64,000 nt of DNA from Xanthomonas euroxanthea (GCF_900476395.1 NZ_UIHB01000004.1:1-64000); one strand, 5' to 3'. Shown: positions 19,995 to 29,641, counted from the first letter of the stretch. Numbers and translations: made by a program. Notes: generated by a model from the sequence alone, not told the origin.

Positions 19995-20399
19995 ATGTCA
20001 CAGAACAAGGAACGGCCAGTTGTATTCGTCGTCGAAGACGGCGATGGCACCCGACAACTCAGCTGCCTTGTGCTGGAAAGCTATGGTTTTACCTGCCGCA
20101 GCGCCGGCTCGGTCGAAGAGGCCCTGGCCCTGATCGAAAGCGACCCGCGCGTCGATGTGCTGTTTTCCGATATCCATTTCCCGGGCGGCCTGACCGGCGT
20201 GGATCTGGCGCTCAAGACCGCGCACGCCCCCTACAACCTGCCCGTGCTGCTCACCTCCGGGCTGGCGGTGGAGTATGTGGAAGAGATCCTGCCGGATGGC
20301 GTGGCCTTCCTCGAGAAACCCTATACCCCCGAGCAATTGCTGAGCGCGATCCGCAGCGTGATGGCCAAGCACCGGATACTTCCCACTCCGGTCGCCTGA
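19995..20399 (+). CDS. Stand-alone CheY-like response regulator
   Basis: A receiver domain only, 134 residues from ATG 19995 (MSQNKERPVVFVVEDGDG); ATG 19968 would add nine residues. The acidic pocket (ED), the phosphoacceptor Asp in LFSDIHFPGG, a Thr/Ser switch (LLTSG) and the invariant Lys (LEKPYTPEQL) are visible. No output domain and no kinase gene are adjacent. Its partner is unknown. Confidence 0.88.
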   Translation: MSQNKERPVVFVVEDGDGTRQLSCLVLESYGFTCRSAGSVEEALALIESDPRVDVLFSDIHFPGGLTGVDLALKTAHAPYNLPVLLTSGLAVEYVEEILPDGVAFLEKPYTPEQLLSAIRSVMAKHRILPTPVA

Positions 20400-20554
20400 C
20401 GTAGAGGGTCGCGACTGGACGGCGACCCACAATCCCGGTATGAAGTGGCGGCCGACGCGATGCGTCGGCAACGGGGATTGATCACGACACGGTTGTGCCA
20501 GGGACGCGGCGCCATGCCCGCCTGGCCCGACCATGCCTTACGCCAGGGGACAAC

Positions 20555-21316
20555 ATGAAACACCTAGTGACCGCAGCCATGGCCATGGCTGCGTTGAGCG
20601 GTTGCGCGACGGTCATGAACGACGCGACCCAGCCCATCCGTGTGGATACCAAGACCGCCGATGGGCACCTCATCGCTGGCGCCGACTGCGCCCTCAGCAA
20701 CGACAAGGGACGGTTCACCCTGAAGTCCGGACAGACCGTGCAGGTACGCCGGTCCTCGCGCGACCTGGAGGTCAGCTGCGTGCTGCCCGGTCAGCGCAAT
20801 GCCGCCGGTCGCTCCATCTCGCGCGCCAACATCGGGATCTGGGGCAACATCCTGATCGGCGGCGCGATCGGCGCCATCGTCGATCACAGCAAGGGCACCG
20901 GCTACACCTACCCGAGCTGGATCCAGCTGGTATTCGGACAGACGCTGAGCTTCGACCGCCACCGCGAGGACCGCGGCCAGCCGTTACAGGGCGACAACGC
21001 ACACGTCGCGGCAACCGCCTCCGGCACCGAAAGTGCACCCGGCGAAGCCGTCACGCTGCCGCTGGCAGGCGAGGTCGCCCCGCCTGTGCAGGCAGGCACA
21101 GCAGCACCGGCCAGCAAGGTCGCAGCCACGGTTGCGCCTGCGGGCCCGGCGATGTCCACCGAATCGGCCAGCACACGCGCCCAGGGCATCAGCAGCGGCC
21201 TGAATTGCGGCACGGTGCAGGCACACAGCGCCACGCGTTTCACCGCCGCCTGCAGTGGCGGCAGTACGGTGCAGATCGACTGCGCCGGCTTCCGCTGCAG
21301 CGCGACCTTCCCCTGA
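20555..21316 (+). CDS. Putative lipoprotein
   Basis: 253 residues from ATG 20555. The signal ends in a lipobox LSGC with Cys18 (MKHLVTAAMAMAALSGCATV). A conserved-looking N-terminal part (TQPIRVDTKTADGHLIAGADC) is followed by a glycine-rich hydrophobic stretch (NIGIWGNILIGGAIGAIVDH). The C-terminal half is a low-complexity Ala/Pro/Thr linker, then a small Cys-containing end. Precise function unknown. Confidence 0.75.
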   Translation: MKHLVTAAMAMAALSGCATVMNDATQPIRVDTKTADGHLIAGADCALSNDKGRFTLKSGQTVQVRRSSRDLEVSCVLPGQRNAAGRSISRANIGIWGNILIGGAIGAIVDHSKGTGYTYPSWIQLVFGQTLSFDRHREDRGQPLQGDNAHVAATASGTESAPGEAVTLPLAGEVAPPVQAGTAAPASKVAATVAPAGPAMSTESASTRAQGISSGLNCGTVQAHSATRFTAACSGGSTVQIDCAGFRCSATFP

Positions 21317-22055
21317 CCTGACACGGCTGCGCTCGGGGACGAGCGCAGCCCGACAGCTTGACGATCGTCGGGGTTGACCCGACACGCTGTCGGCGCAGTC
21401 CCGATTTACGTGCCGCACGCCCCATTTAAACTGCAGCCACCGGACGCGAGGCCTGTTGGGCCGTTCAACTCGCGAGGCGCTGAGCACGCCCCCCGCCGGA
21501 ACATCGCCGGCATCGCGTGACGCGCCTGGGTCGTGGTTGGTTGGTCGTCCACCAGCGTGGATGCGCGCGCCTTTCAGACGAAGCAGTCAGTCGTGCGCAC
21601 GCACAGCGGCTCGCTCGAGTGCGCCGTCGAACCATCTGATAGGCATGCGACCACTGCGCCTGCGCTCCAGCGGACGTTACGAGATTCCCGAACCTGCAGC
21701 TGGATCCGTGCCGATATCCGCCTTGGCTGAGCTTGCGCGACGCCGTCGGATGCATTGGTTTGCCAGCCTCTCCCTAGCAGGTGGCTGGTCGCTGCTGTTC
21801 CTGCGCTTCCGGCTGCAGACCTGTCAGCTTGCCGCCGGCAGGCGAACACGTGCTCGGTCGCGCCTGTATTGCAGCCGCTGCGTCGGCAGGCAGATGCACG
21901 CGAGCGCGCTTGCAGCCGTCGCGCGCGCTTGCGGGGCCAGGCGACGCGGCGCGGTTGCGCGCGGCCGCTGCAGCGTATTTCACGCCATCAAGCAGGCCGC
22001 TCGCTAGGCTGACGTCAGTGCAGCACTCGGCTGCGAAGATTTTCAGGAAATTTCC
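21317..22055. other. 739-bp gap with no supported gene
   Basis: The gap starts with a strong hairpin (21325-21350) and then holds GC-rich sequence with no ORF showing recognisable composition. A 183-codon frame at 21456-22007 has a run of Arg/Ser/Ala without family features and is not called. The last bases include a CAGGAAA ribosome-binding site for the small membrane protein at 22056. Confidence 0.55.
21325..21350 (+). terminator. Strong hairpin after lipoprotein gene
   Basis: GGCTGCGCTCG, loop GGGA, CGAGCGCAGCC: a perfect 11-bp GC-rich stem with a tetraloop, 8 bp after the stop codon. There is no T-run. It is probably a transcript 3' end. Confidence 0.6.
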
Positions 22056-22166
22056 ATGGGCGACAATTCGTTTCTGTCACCGGCCTTCATCATTCTGGTC
22101 GTCGGCGTGATTGCCGTTGTGTTCTGGCTGGTGACGCGCGCCAAGAAAAAACGCAACAAGAAGTAA
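22056..22166 (+). CDS. Small single-pass membrane protein
   Basis: 36 residues: a short N-terminus (MGDNSFLSPAF), one hydrophobic helix (IILVVGVIAVVFWLVTR) and a basic tail (AKKKRNKK). A CAGGAAA ribosome-binding site lies 7 bp upstream. Topology would be N-out, C-in by the positive-inside rule. It is too short for most gene callers; I judge it real from the ribosome-binding site, the helix and the tail. Function unknown. Confidence 0.65.
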   Translation: MGDNSFLSPAFIILVVGVIAVVFWLVTRAKKKRNKK

Positions 22167-22459
22167 GCCACGAACCAGGCGACCCCGGCATCGGGATGCG
22201 CAACGCAGCTTGCGCTCACCGCGCAATCGCAGTGCATTGCCGAGCGCGCAAGACTCGGCCGACGCGCGTCGCTATTGCCCGGCACGGTCGCTACGTTTTA
22301 CGTGCGGGCCTGACAGCGCATCAATGCCGCAATGGCCTGAACAACGGCGCCGGGCAGTGACACCGCCATGGTGCGGTTACGCAATGCTTGCTGCATACAT
22401 GTCGGCAGCAGCGGCATGCCGCCGCATGGCAGCCACGCGCATCCAACACGTGCTGCCCG

Positions 22460-23170
22460 TCAGAAACGCTCGCCTGTCGGCAGATAGCGCCATTGGCCGA
22501 TGGCCAGCTTGCCCAGCGACACGCGGCCCACGCGCAGGCGCCGGATGCTGACCACCTCCAGCCCGACCTCACCGCACATGTAACGCAGCTGGCCGGGTTG
22601 CACGTGCTTGATCGCAAAGCGCAGACGCTCCTCGTTCTGCCAGCTCACCTTGCACGGCGACAGGCTGCGCTGCTGATACACCAAGCCATGCGCAAGCCGC
22701 GCCATGCCATATGGGCGCAGCTCCCCGCGCACCTCCACCAGGAATTCCTGTTCGATGGAGGTGGCGTCGGCGCTGAGCCTGCGCAGGACGCGGCCGTCCT
22801 GGCTCAGTACCAGCAAACCGCTCGCCGCGTCCTCCAACGGCAGCGGCGCCTGCAGACGCAGGAAGTGCCGCTTGAGCACACGCATCTCGAGCTGGTCCAG
22901 GGCGCTGCGCGTTTCCGCAGTAGCCAGTGCCAGTGCCGCCTCGGCGCTCATGCCTGCCGGTTTGTGCAGCAGCAGCGTGGCAGGCTCGGCAGGTTCGAGC
23001 ACGGCGTTTTCCGCCAGCGTCACCTGCGCCGCGGTCGCCAGGGCTTGCGGCTCTTCGACCACGACCCCGTCCACACTGACCCAGCCGCCCTCGATGTACT
23101 GCTGCGCCTCTCCACGCGAGCAGCCAAACCGCGCGGCCACGCATTTATCGAGACGGATCGGATCGGACAT
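22460..23170 (-). CDS. RsuA/RluF-type RNA pseudouridine synthase, atypical active site
   Basis: 236 residues. An N-terminal S4 RNA-binding domain (IRLDKCVAARFGCSRGEAQQYIEGG) is followed by a pseudouridine synthase domain (LLLHKPAGMSAE; ASGLLVLSQDGRVLRRL). In this family the catalytic Asp lies in GRLD-x-x-T-x-G-L. Here the aligned segment reads LPLEDAASGL, so the Asp position is Glu, with an Asp one place later. The protein may have altered or lost activity, or be a distinct subfamily. It should act on rRNA or tRNA uridines if active. Confidence 0.85.
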   Translation of the reverse strand: MSDPIRLDKCVAARFGCSRGEAQQYIEGGWVSVDGVVVEEPQALATAAQVTLAENAVLEPAEPATLLLHKPAGMSAEAALALATAETRSALDQLEMRVLKRHFLRLQAPLPLEDAASGLLVLSQDGRVLRRLSADATSIEQEFLVEVRGELRPYGMARLAHGLVYQQRSLSPCKVSWQNEERLRFAIKHVQPGQLRYMCGEVGLEVVSIRRLRVGRVSLGKLAIGQWRYLPTGERF

Positions 23171-23287
23171 CGGGCGGGCTCGGCTTCAGGGGACGGCAGT
23201 GTACGTGCTGGGTCGACGGATGCGTGAGGCCGGCTTCTGCGCTGCCCGACAAAGTGGGAAACTGGGCGCTCACACAGGAGATTGCAG

Positions 23288-23494
23288 ATGTTCATCAAGT
23301 TTGGCAGCACCCGGGTCCGCCTCAACCACATCTCCGTCATCAGCGATCCCTTCAACGCAGGCGAAAACTTCGGATCGTATTGCCACTCGGTCCGGGTCGG
23401 CCTGCTCTCCGGCGAGGAAATCTTTGCACGCTTCAATACCGAAAGCGGCGCCGAGCAGCTTCATGCCGATGTACTCGCTGCGCTGGAAGGTTGA
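23288..23494 (+). CDS. Small hypothetical protein
   Basis: 68 residues from ATG 23288, with AGGAGA about 7 bp upstream. The sequence (MFIKFGSTRVRLNHISVISD...) is soluble and lacks a signal peptide or helix-rich segment. It looks like a small beta-rich domain. Family not recognised. It is divergent from the pseudouridine synthase gene. Confidence 0.7.
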   Translation: MFIKFGSTRVRLNHISVISDPFNAGENFGSYCHSVRVGLLSGEEIFARFNTESGAEQLHADVLAALEG

Positions 23495-24009
23495 GCGCAA
23501 GACCCATAGTGCCGCCATGCGCGTGACGCCTCACGCGCGATGCGCGCTGCCGCACCAGCAGCCGGCCATGCCGGCTTGCAAGGTGCACGTGGCAAGGCCC
23601 GTGTCGCATTGCATCAGAGTAGATCGCATCGCCGGAACACGCCGCTGCACCAGCACCGGCGCTTACCAAAGACAAGCGGATTGCAGGTATCGCGACACAT
23701 AGCGGATGCGATCCTGTCAAAGCATCCGCTGCGCTCCAGGGGGGCGCCACCTGTCGGCGAAACGTCGGAAAATCGTTCTGCGGTTGGCATGCTTCGATCC
23801 AGCGATAGACGCCACAAACACGCAGTGCATGTGCGGATGTCAGGACGCTGCGGACGGCTGTCGGGAAATTTCTTCCGCACGATGAATTCAATCTAAGTCA
23901 TTTCAGATACGTACCTTTAGCTCGTCGCAATCCGGCCGTTAGCTGGGCAAGACGCTCTGGTGGATGACCCATTCATCGAGCCCCTCAGCTGCACTACCTG
24001 GATGCGGTA
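23495..24009. other. 515-bp gap upstream of chemoreceptor
   Basis: No gene is supported. The last 120 bp are noticeably AT-richer and probably hold the chemoreceptor promoter. I could not identify a convincing sigma-28 or sigma-70 hexamer pair. Confidence 0.5.
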
Positions 24010-26169
24010 ATGAATACATATCTGCAACGCCTCAATGTCGGCCGTCGCCTGGGCATGGCCTTTGGCATCTTGATCCTATTGTCGGGCCTGCTTGTTGCGA
24101 CCGGCCTGGTCACCATGTCCAACGCCCGTTTCGAGCTGGATACCATCGTCAACAGCAACATGGAGAAGATCCAGCTGTCCTCGGAAATGCTCGACGCCAA
24201 TACCAATGTGGCGATCGGCCTGCGCGACATCGTGATGGTGTCCGGCGATGCCGCCAACCGCCGCAGCATGGAGATGATCGAAAAAAACCGTGCACGCTAC
24301 AAGGAGGCGCATGACGCACTGACGGCCTTGCCGAGCAGCGCCCCTGAAAAGAACGCGCTCCAGCTGCTGCAGGAAAAGCGCGACGTGTCGGTGAAGTTCA
24401 ACAACCAGATTCTCCAGTACGGCATTCACGACCAGAACCAGCAAGCGCAGGATTTGCTGCAGGGCGACGCCGCCGTGGCGATGGACGCACAGCAGGCGGC
24501 CATCCGCGCCAATGCCGAGCTGGAGCGCCGGCTCAGCAAGGAAGCTTATCAAACCGCCGTTGCCTCGATGCATCGTGGCAAGGTCATCCTGGCCAGTGGC
24601 GGCATCACCGCGCTGGCCATCAGTGCACTGCTGGCCTGGTTGATCACCCGCAGCCTGACCCAGCCGCTCAGCCAGGCCACACGCACTGCAGAGGCCATTG
24701 CAGCCGGCAACCTGCACAACGATGTGCACACCAGCGCCAACGACGAAACCGGCCGCCTGCTCAAGGCCATGGACAAGATGCAGCTGCAGCTGCGTAACCT
24801 GATCACCGCGCAAACCGACATGGCCAGGCATCACGACAACGGCCAGATCAGCTTCCGTATCGATGCGGCGGCCTTCCCGGGCGACTACGGGCGCATGGCC
24901 AACGACACCAACCTGCTGGTTGCCTCGCATGTGGCAGTGCAGACCGATCTGGCACGCATCATGGGGCGGTATGCCGTTGGCGAACTCTCCGAAGACATGC
25001 AGCCGCTGCCCGGCGAAAAGGCCGTTTTCAGCGACACCATGTCGCAGGTCAAGCTCAACCTGTCGGCGATGAATCACCAGATCAAGCATCTCGCCCAGGC
25101 CGCGGCCAATGGCGACTTCAGCGCGCGCGGCGATGCCGAGCATTTCCAGTTCGACTTCCGCATCATGGTCGAAAGCCTCAACCACCTGATGTCCACGGCC
25201 GACGGCAACCTGCAGTCGCTGTCGTCGTTGCTGCAGTCCATCGCCGCAGGTGACCTCACCGCACGCATGAGTGGTGAATTCCGCGGTGTCTTCGCACAGA
25301 TGCGCGATGACGCCAACGCCACGGCCAACCAGCTGGCGCAGATCGTCGGCAACATCCAGCAATCGGCCGTGTCGATCAACTCCGCGGCCAGCGAAATCGC
25401 CGCCGGCAACCAGGACCTGTCGCAACGGACCGAACAGCAGGCGGCCAATCTCGAAGAAACCGCAGCATCGATGGAAGAACTCACCTCCACCGTCAGGCAG
25501 AATGCCGAAAGCGCACGCCAGGCCAATCAGCTGGCGATCGGCGCCGCACGCGTTGCCTCGCAAGGGGGCGAAGTGGTCGGCAAGGTCGTGGACACCATGA
25601 GCGGTATCGAGGCCTCGTCCAGGAAGATCGCCGACATCATCAGCGTCATCGACGGCATCGCCTTCCAGACCAATATCCTGGCCTTGAACGCGGCAGTGGA
25701 AGCCGCACGTGCCGGCGAACAGGGGCGCGGCTTTGCCGTGGTGGCCTCGGAGGTACGCACGCTCGCGCAGCGTTCCTCCGGCGCCGCCAAGGAGATCAAG
25801 GACCTCATCGACGACTCGGTGCAACGCGTGGCCGAGGGCTCGGCATTGGTGCACAGCGCCGGCGAGACCATGGGCGAGGTAGTGGCCAGCGTGCAACGTG
25901 TCACCGACATCATGGGCGAGATTTCTGCAGCCTCCCAGGAGCAGTCGGCCGGCATCGAGCAGGTCAACCAGACCATCACGCATATGGACGAAACCACGCA
26001 GCAGAACGCCGCACTGGTGGAAGAAGCCACTGCTGCCGCGCGTGCGATGGAAGAGCAGGCGGTGCAGCTCACCGATGCGGTGGCGATCTTCAAGATCGAC
26101 GCACGGCAGACGCGGCAGCACGCAGCGGCACCGGTCGCACAGCTGCTGAGCAAGGCCCGCCACGCCTGA
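24010..26169 (+). CDS. Methyl-accepting chemotaxis protein
   Basis: 719 residues. TM1 is at about 15-36 ([20 protein letters not shown]). A periplasmic four-helix-bundle sensor follows to about 190, then TM2 ([19 protein letters not shown]). A HAMP domain comes next, and then tandem HAMP-like repeats ([26 protein letters not shown]). The signalling tip is intact: [20 protein letters not shown]. There is no C-terminal CheR-docking pentapeptide. No che or fli genes are adjacent. The ligand is unknown. Confidence 0.95.
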   Translation: MNTYLQRLNVGRRLGMAFGILILLSGLLVATGLVTMSNARFELDTIVNSNMEKIQLSSEMLDANTNVAIGLRDIVMVSGDAANRRSMEMIEKNRARYKEAHDALTALPSSAPEKNALQLLQEKRDVSVKFNNQILQYGIHDQNQQAQDLLQGDAAVAMDAQQAAIRANAELERRLSKEAYQTAVASMHRGKVILASGGITALAISALLAWLITRSLTQPLSQATRTAEAIAAGNLHNDVHTSANDETGRLLKAMDKMQLQLRNLITAQTDMARHHDNGQISFRIDAAAFPGDYGRMANDTNLLVASHVAVQTDLARIMGRYAVGELSEDMQPLPGEKAVFSDTMSQVKLNLSAMNHQIKHLAQAAANGDFSARGDAEHFQFDFRIMVESLNHLMSTADGNLQSLSSLLQSIAAGDLTARMSGEFRGVFAQMRDDANATANQLAQIVGNIQQSAVSINSAASEIAAGNQDLSQRTEQQAANLEETAASMEELTSTVRQNAESARQANQLAIGAARVASQGGEVVGKVVDTMSGIEASSRKIADIISVIDGIAFQTNILALNAAVEAARAGEQGRGFAVVASEVRTLAQRSSGAAKEIKDLIDDSVQRVAEGSALVHSAGETMGEVVASVQRVTDIMGEISAASQEQSAGIEQVNQTITHMDETTQQNAALVEEATAAARAMEEQAVQLTDAVAIFKIDARQTRQHAAAPVAQLLSKARHA

Positions 26170-26251
26170 GCCGGCAGTCGGCACTGCACCATGGCGAGGT
26201 CGGTCGCATTGCGCGGCTCGCCTCACGCAACGCGGTAGCACCTTGAGGCGC

Positions 26252-26298
26252 CCTTCTGCCGCGCGCCGCACCATGCCGGTGCGGCGCGCGGCAGAAGG
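26252..26298. terminator. 21-bp perfect stem-loop between convergent genes
   Basis: Arms at 26252-26272 and 26278-26298 are exact reverse complements (21 bp, beginning CCTTCTGCCGCG) around the loop ATGCC. It sits between the chemoreceptor stop and the convergent GNAT stop. No T-tract is seen on either side. It is likely a bidirectional transcript end. Confidence 0.7.
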
Positions 26299-26308
26299 CA
26301 CGACAACG

Positions 26309-26734
26309 CTAGCGCGTATAGAGCCCGGGAAAATAGCGCTCCATCAGCGACTGCGGAGACAGCGGCGGGGTGAAGCCGTAGCGTGCATAAAGGCCGTGCG
26401 CATCGCTGGTTGCCAGGCTGAAACGGCGCAGCCCCTGCAGATCGGGGTGCGCCATGACCGCGTCCATCAATTGTTTGCTATAGCCCTTGCCCCGGTGCTC
26501 GGGCAACACGAACACATCGCCCAGGTACGCAACGGTTGCGTAGTCGGAAACCACGCGCGCAAAGGCGACCTGCCTGCCCTCCCAGAACCCGCCAAAACAC
26601 AGCGAATTGGCGATGGAGCGCTGTACCACCGCAAGCGGGATGTCCCTGGCCCAGCTGGTGTGCTGCGCCAGGTAGCGATGGATCAGCGCGATATCGAGCG
26701 CGGATGGATCGGTGGAGACATGCAGCGGCGACAT
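26309..26734 (-). CDS. GNAT-family N-acetyltransferase
   Basis: 141 residues from ATG 26734 (MSPLHVSTDPSALDIALIHR). The acetyl-CoA loop is VLPEHRGKGYSKQLMDAV (R-x-x-G-x-G type R-G-K-G-Y), with a C-terminal YARYGF segment. It transfers acetyl from acetyl-CoA to an unknown amine. It lies 26 bp after the argO stop and is probably co-transcribed with it. The longer frame to 27190 runs antisense-free through argO in another frame and is rejected. Confidence 0.88.
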   Translation of the reverse strand: MSPLHVSTDPSALDIALIHRYLAQHTSWARDIPLAVVQRSIANSLCFGGFWEGRQVAFARVVSDYATVAYLGDVFVLPEHRGKGYSKQLMDAVMAHPDLQGLRRFSLATSDAHGLYARYGFTPPLSPQSLMERYFPGLYTR

Positions 26735-26760
26735 GACACTAGCTCCGGGACGGTGAGGCC

Positions 26761-27384
26761 TCAGGGTAGCGCCTGCGAGGGCAGCAGCAACAATCCACAC
26801 AGCACCAGCATGAATCCCGCGATCGCCGCATCCAGCACACGCCATGCGCGCGGATCGCGAAAGGCCGGCTGCAGCAGACGCGCGCCATAGCCCAGCCCGG
26901 AAAACCACGTGATGCTGGCAAGGCACGCGCCCGACGCGAACGCCCAGCGCAACGGACCCGGGTAACGCGCGGCCAGACTGCCGAGCAGCAGCATCGTGTC
27001 CAGATAGACGTGCGGGTTGAGAAAGGTAAAGGCCAGGCACGCCAGCATGGCGCGCTGCCAGCGTTGCGCGCCGGTCTGCGCCGGCGCCAGTGCGCTGGTG
27101 CCACGCCAGGCCCTGCGTGCAGCCAGCGCGCCATATGCCGCAAGAAATGCAGCTCCCGCATAGCGAAGCACCTGCAACAACTCCGGCCATTGCGTTACCA
27201 GCACGCCAATCCCGGCCACGCCCAGCACGATCAGCGCGATGTCGCCGAACGCGCAGATCGCCACCACCAGACCAACATGCTGGCGCTGCAGTCCCTGCCG
27301 CAGCACAAATGCATTCTGCGCACCGATTGCAATGATGAGACCTGCGCTGGCGATGAAGCCAGAGATTGCGGCTTGAAGTAACAC
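26761..27384 (-). CDS. argO: ArgO, LysE-family arginine/lysine exporter
   Basis: 207 residues with about six hydrophobic segments. It begins VLLQAAISGFIASAGLIIAIGAQNAF; the GAQNAF block is typical of the LysE/ArgO family, as is TFLNPHVYLDT. The GTG at 27384 is chosen because GGGAGG lies six bases upstream. A GTG at 27390 is too close to that site. It exports basic amino acids across the inner membrane. It is divergent from argP, its regulator in E. coli. Confidence 0.9.
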   Translation of the reverse strand: MLLQAAISGFIASAGLIIAIGAQNAFVLRQGLQRQHVGLVVAICAFGDIALIVLGVAGIGVLVTQWPELLQVLRYAGAAFLAAYGALAARRAWRGTSALAPAQTGAQRWQRAMLACLAFTFLNPHVYLDTMLLLGSLAARYPGPLRWAFASGACLASITWFSGLGYGARLLQPAFRDPRAWRVLDAAIAGFMLVLCGLLLLPSQALP

Positions 27385-27487
27385 GAGCACCTCCCGGATC
27401 ACAGGCGCCAATGCTGGGCGTTCCGCTGCAATTAGGAAAACTAAATCTTCTGTATCCTGCTTAGAACTTCTAATCCCGCCGAACGTC

Positions 27488-28381
27488 ATGGATCTGCTGC
27501 ACCCGCAACTGGCTGCATTCGCTGCCGTTCTCGAGGAAGGCAGCTTCGACGCCGCTGCGCGGCGGCTGTCGGTGACGCCGTCGGCAATTTCGCAGCGGGT
27601 CAAGGCATTGGAAGACCGGCTCGGCCAGGTACTGGTGATCCGCAAGGCTCCCTGCCGCCCTACTCCGGCCGGCGAGCGCCTGCTGCGCCGCGTGAAGCCG
27701 ATGCAGGTACTGGAGTCCGAAGCGATTGCCGATTTCCTTCCCGGCGACAGCAGCGCCGGGCATCCGCGCACGCTGGCCATCGCCGTCAATGACGACTCGC
27801 TGCAGACCTGGTTCCTGGCGGCCTTGTCGGCGCTGCATCGCGCACATGGTTTTCTGTTCGATGTGCAGATGGACGACCAGGACCACACCCTGGAGTTGTT
27901 GCGATCGGGCGCGGTGCTCGGCGCCGTCACTGCCGAGCGCAAGCCGTTGCAGGGCTGCAACGTGCAAGCGCTGGGAGTGATGCGTTATCACGCCATCGCA
28001 TCGGCCGCATTCGTTGCGACGCACTTCACGCAGGGCTTGAGTGCAGCGGCTCTCGCGCGCGCCCCGATGCTGGTGTTCAACCGAAAGGACACGCTGCAAA
28101 CCCGCTTCGTCCGCCGCATCACCCGCGTCCAGATGGCGCCGCCGATCCACTACCTGCCAACCTCGACCGGCTTTGTCGAAGCTGCCGCACGCGGACTCGG
28201 CTGGTGCCTGGCGCCGGAATCGATGGTCACCCCCGCCGTGCGCGACAGGCAGGTAGTCATCATCGACCCGACACGTTGGCTCGATGTGCCGCTGTACTGG
28301 CAGTGCGCGGCAGTGCGCTCGCGCGCCCTGCAGCAACTTGGCCAGGCCTTGCGCAAGGCGGCGGCCGCGAGCCTGCGCTGA
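27488..28381 (+). CDS. argP: ArgP (IciA), LysR-type regulator
   Basis: 297 residues. The N-terminal winged helix reads FAAVLEEGSFDAAARRLSVT then PSAISQRVKALEDRLG, very close to ArgP/IciA. A LysR substrate-binding domain follows. In E. coli ArgP activates argO in response to arginine and is antagonised by lysine. The divergent arrangement, with about 103 bp between the start codons, fits the same circuit here. The AT-rich gap (ATTAGGAAAACTAAATCTTC) is a likely binding region. Confidence 0.93.
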   Translation: MDLLHPQLAAFAAVLEEGSFDAAARRLSVTPSAISQRVKALEDRLGQVLVIRKAPCRPTPAGERLLRRVKPMQVLESEAIADFLPGDSSAGHPRTLAIAVNDDSLQTWFLAALSALHRAHGFLFDVQMDDQDHTLELLRSGAVLGAVTAERKPLQGCNVQALGVMRYHAIASAAFVATHFTQGLSAAALARAPMLVFNRKDTLQTRFVRRITRVQMAPPIHYLPTSTGFVEAAARGLGWCLAPESMVTPAVRDRQVVIIDPTRWLDVPLYWQCAAVRSRALQQLGQALRKAAAASLR

Positions 28382-28614
28382 GACCGGCCGTGCCGCACGC
28401 GAAGCGGGCAGGCAACTCCGAAGCCCGAGGCGCGCAACTGCCGGCAGGATGTCGCACCGAATTGACGTGCAGATACGGTCGCTACCCTGCCCGCGCGCGC
28501 TCGGCACAGCCGCGTTGCCCGGCATCGCGCTGCCGCCGCAGCGGCGACCGGGTCGCCGTGCCACGCCGAGCCTGCTAGCCTTTCCGCCTATTCCGTTGTG
28601 ATTGCCGATCCGTC

Positions 28615-29289
28615 ATGAAAAAAGCCGTTGTTCTGTTGTCCGGGGGCATGGATTCCGCTGCCGTCATCGCGCTTGCGCAGGAGCAGGGGTTTGCCGTGCA
28701 TGCCCTGAGCGTGCGCTACGGCCAGCGCCATACCTCCGAGCTGGACGCCGCCGCGCGCGTGGCCGCGGCGCAGGGGGTGATCGCGCACAAGGTGGTGGAC
28801 GTGGACCTGCGCAGCATCGGCGGCTCGGCGCTCACCGACGACATCGACGTGCCCGACGCCGGTGGCGACGGTATTCCGGTCACCTACGTGCCGGCGCGCA
28901 ACACCATCATGCTGTCGCTGGCGCTGGGCTGGGCCGAGGTGATCGGCGCCAACGACCTGTTCTGCGGCGTCAACGCGGTCGATTATTCCGGTTACCCGGA
29001 CTGCCGGCCCGAATTCGTGCGCGCCTTCGAAGTGCTGGCCAACCTGGCCACCAAGGCCGGCGTGGAAGGCGCCGGCCTGCGCGTGCATGCACCGCTGCAG
29101 TTCCTCAGCAAGGCCGACATCGTGCGTGAAGGCGTGCGCCTGGGCGTGGACTTCGGCCTGACCGTGTCCTGCTACCGCGCCGACGCCGACGGACGCGCCT
29201 GCGGCCACTGCGACGCCTGCCGCCTGCGCGCGGCCGGTTTCGCCGACGCCGGGGTCCCGGACCCCACCCACTACGCCATTTCGCCTTGA
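28615..29289 (+). CDS. queC: QueC, 7-cyano-7-deazaguanine (preQ0) synthase
   Basis: 224 residues. The N-terminal PP-loop [10 protein letters not shown] binds ATP. The C-terminal zinc cysteines are in [20 protein letters not shown]. It converts CDG to preQ0 with ATP and ammonia in queuosine synthesis. Its pathway partner queE lies 2.5 kb away on the opposite strand. Forty-seven bases separate the stop from tRNA-Lys. Confidence 0.96.
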   Translation: MKKAVVLLSGGMDSAAVIALAQEQGFAVHALSVRYGQRHTSELDAAARVAAAQGVIAHKVVDVDLRSIGGSALTDDIDVPDAGGDGIPVTYVPARNTIMLSLALGWAEVIGANDLFCGVNAVDYSGYPDCRPEFVRAFEVLANLATKAGVEGAGLRVHAPLQFLSKADIVREGVRLGVDFGLTVSCYRADADGRACGHCDACRLRAAGFADAGVPDPTHYAISP

Positions 29290-29336
29290 CGCCGGTGTAG
29301 GGTAGAATGCGCACCCCGGCGCGCTGCCGGGACAGT

Positions 29337-29412
29337 GGGCCGTTAGCTCAGTCGGTAGAGCAGAAGACTTTTAATCTTTTGGTCGATGGTTCGAATCCAT
29401 CACGGCCCACCA
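29337..29412 (+). tRNA. tRNA-Lys (anticodon TTT)
   Basis: 76 nt including encoded CCA. The acceptor stem GGGCCGT pairs with ACGGCCC, followed by discriminator A and CCA. The D-loop is AGCTCAGTCGGTAGAGC. The anticodon loop is CTTTTAA, reading AAA/AAG. The T-arm is ATGG-TTCGAAT-CCAT. It closely follows the E. coli tRNA-Lys pattern. Confidence 0.97.
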
Positions 29413-29429
29413 ATCAGATCAACAACGTG

Positions 29430-29454
29430 AAGGGCGCCCAGGGCGCTTTTTTTT
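29430..29454 (+). terminator. Rho-independent terminator of tRNA-Lys
   Basis: GCGCC-CAG-GGCGC stem extended by G-T and A-T pairs, directly followed by a run of eight T. It starts 17 bases after the tRNA CCA end. Confidence 0.85.
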
Positions 29455-29641
29455 GTGCCTGCGGACAATCCACCGGCAACTGCGCAGCCATGGAACGTGC
29501 TGCACGGCCACGCGGATGGATGGGGTGCAGCGCCTATCGCAGCGCGCGCGGCGGCGCCCAAGCCGGCACCTCCCGCCCGATCACGCTGCGCCGGCCGTCA
29601 GGTCCTGGGCCCGGCGCTGGCGGCCGTGTCGTTCCCGCTGA

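Noticed and set aside
21456..22007. A 183-codon plus-strand frame in the large gap
   Set aside because: Composition is Arg/Ser/Ala-rich with no ribosome-binding site or domain; kept as unsupported.
24076..26301. A 741-codon antisense frame over the chemoreceptor
   Set aside because: It is a shadow of an intact MCP and crosses the 21-bp stem-loop.
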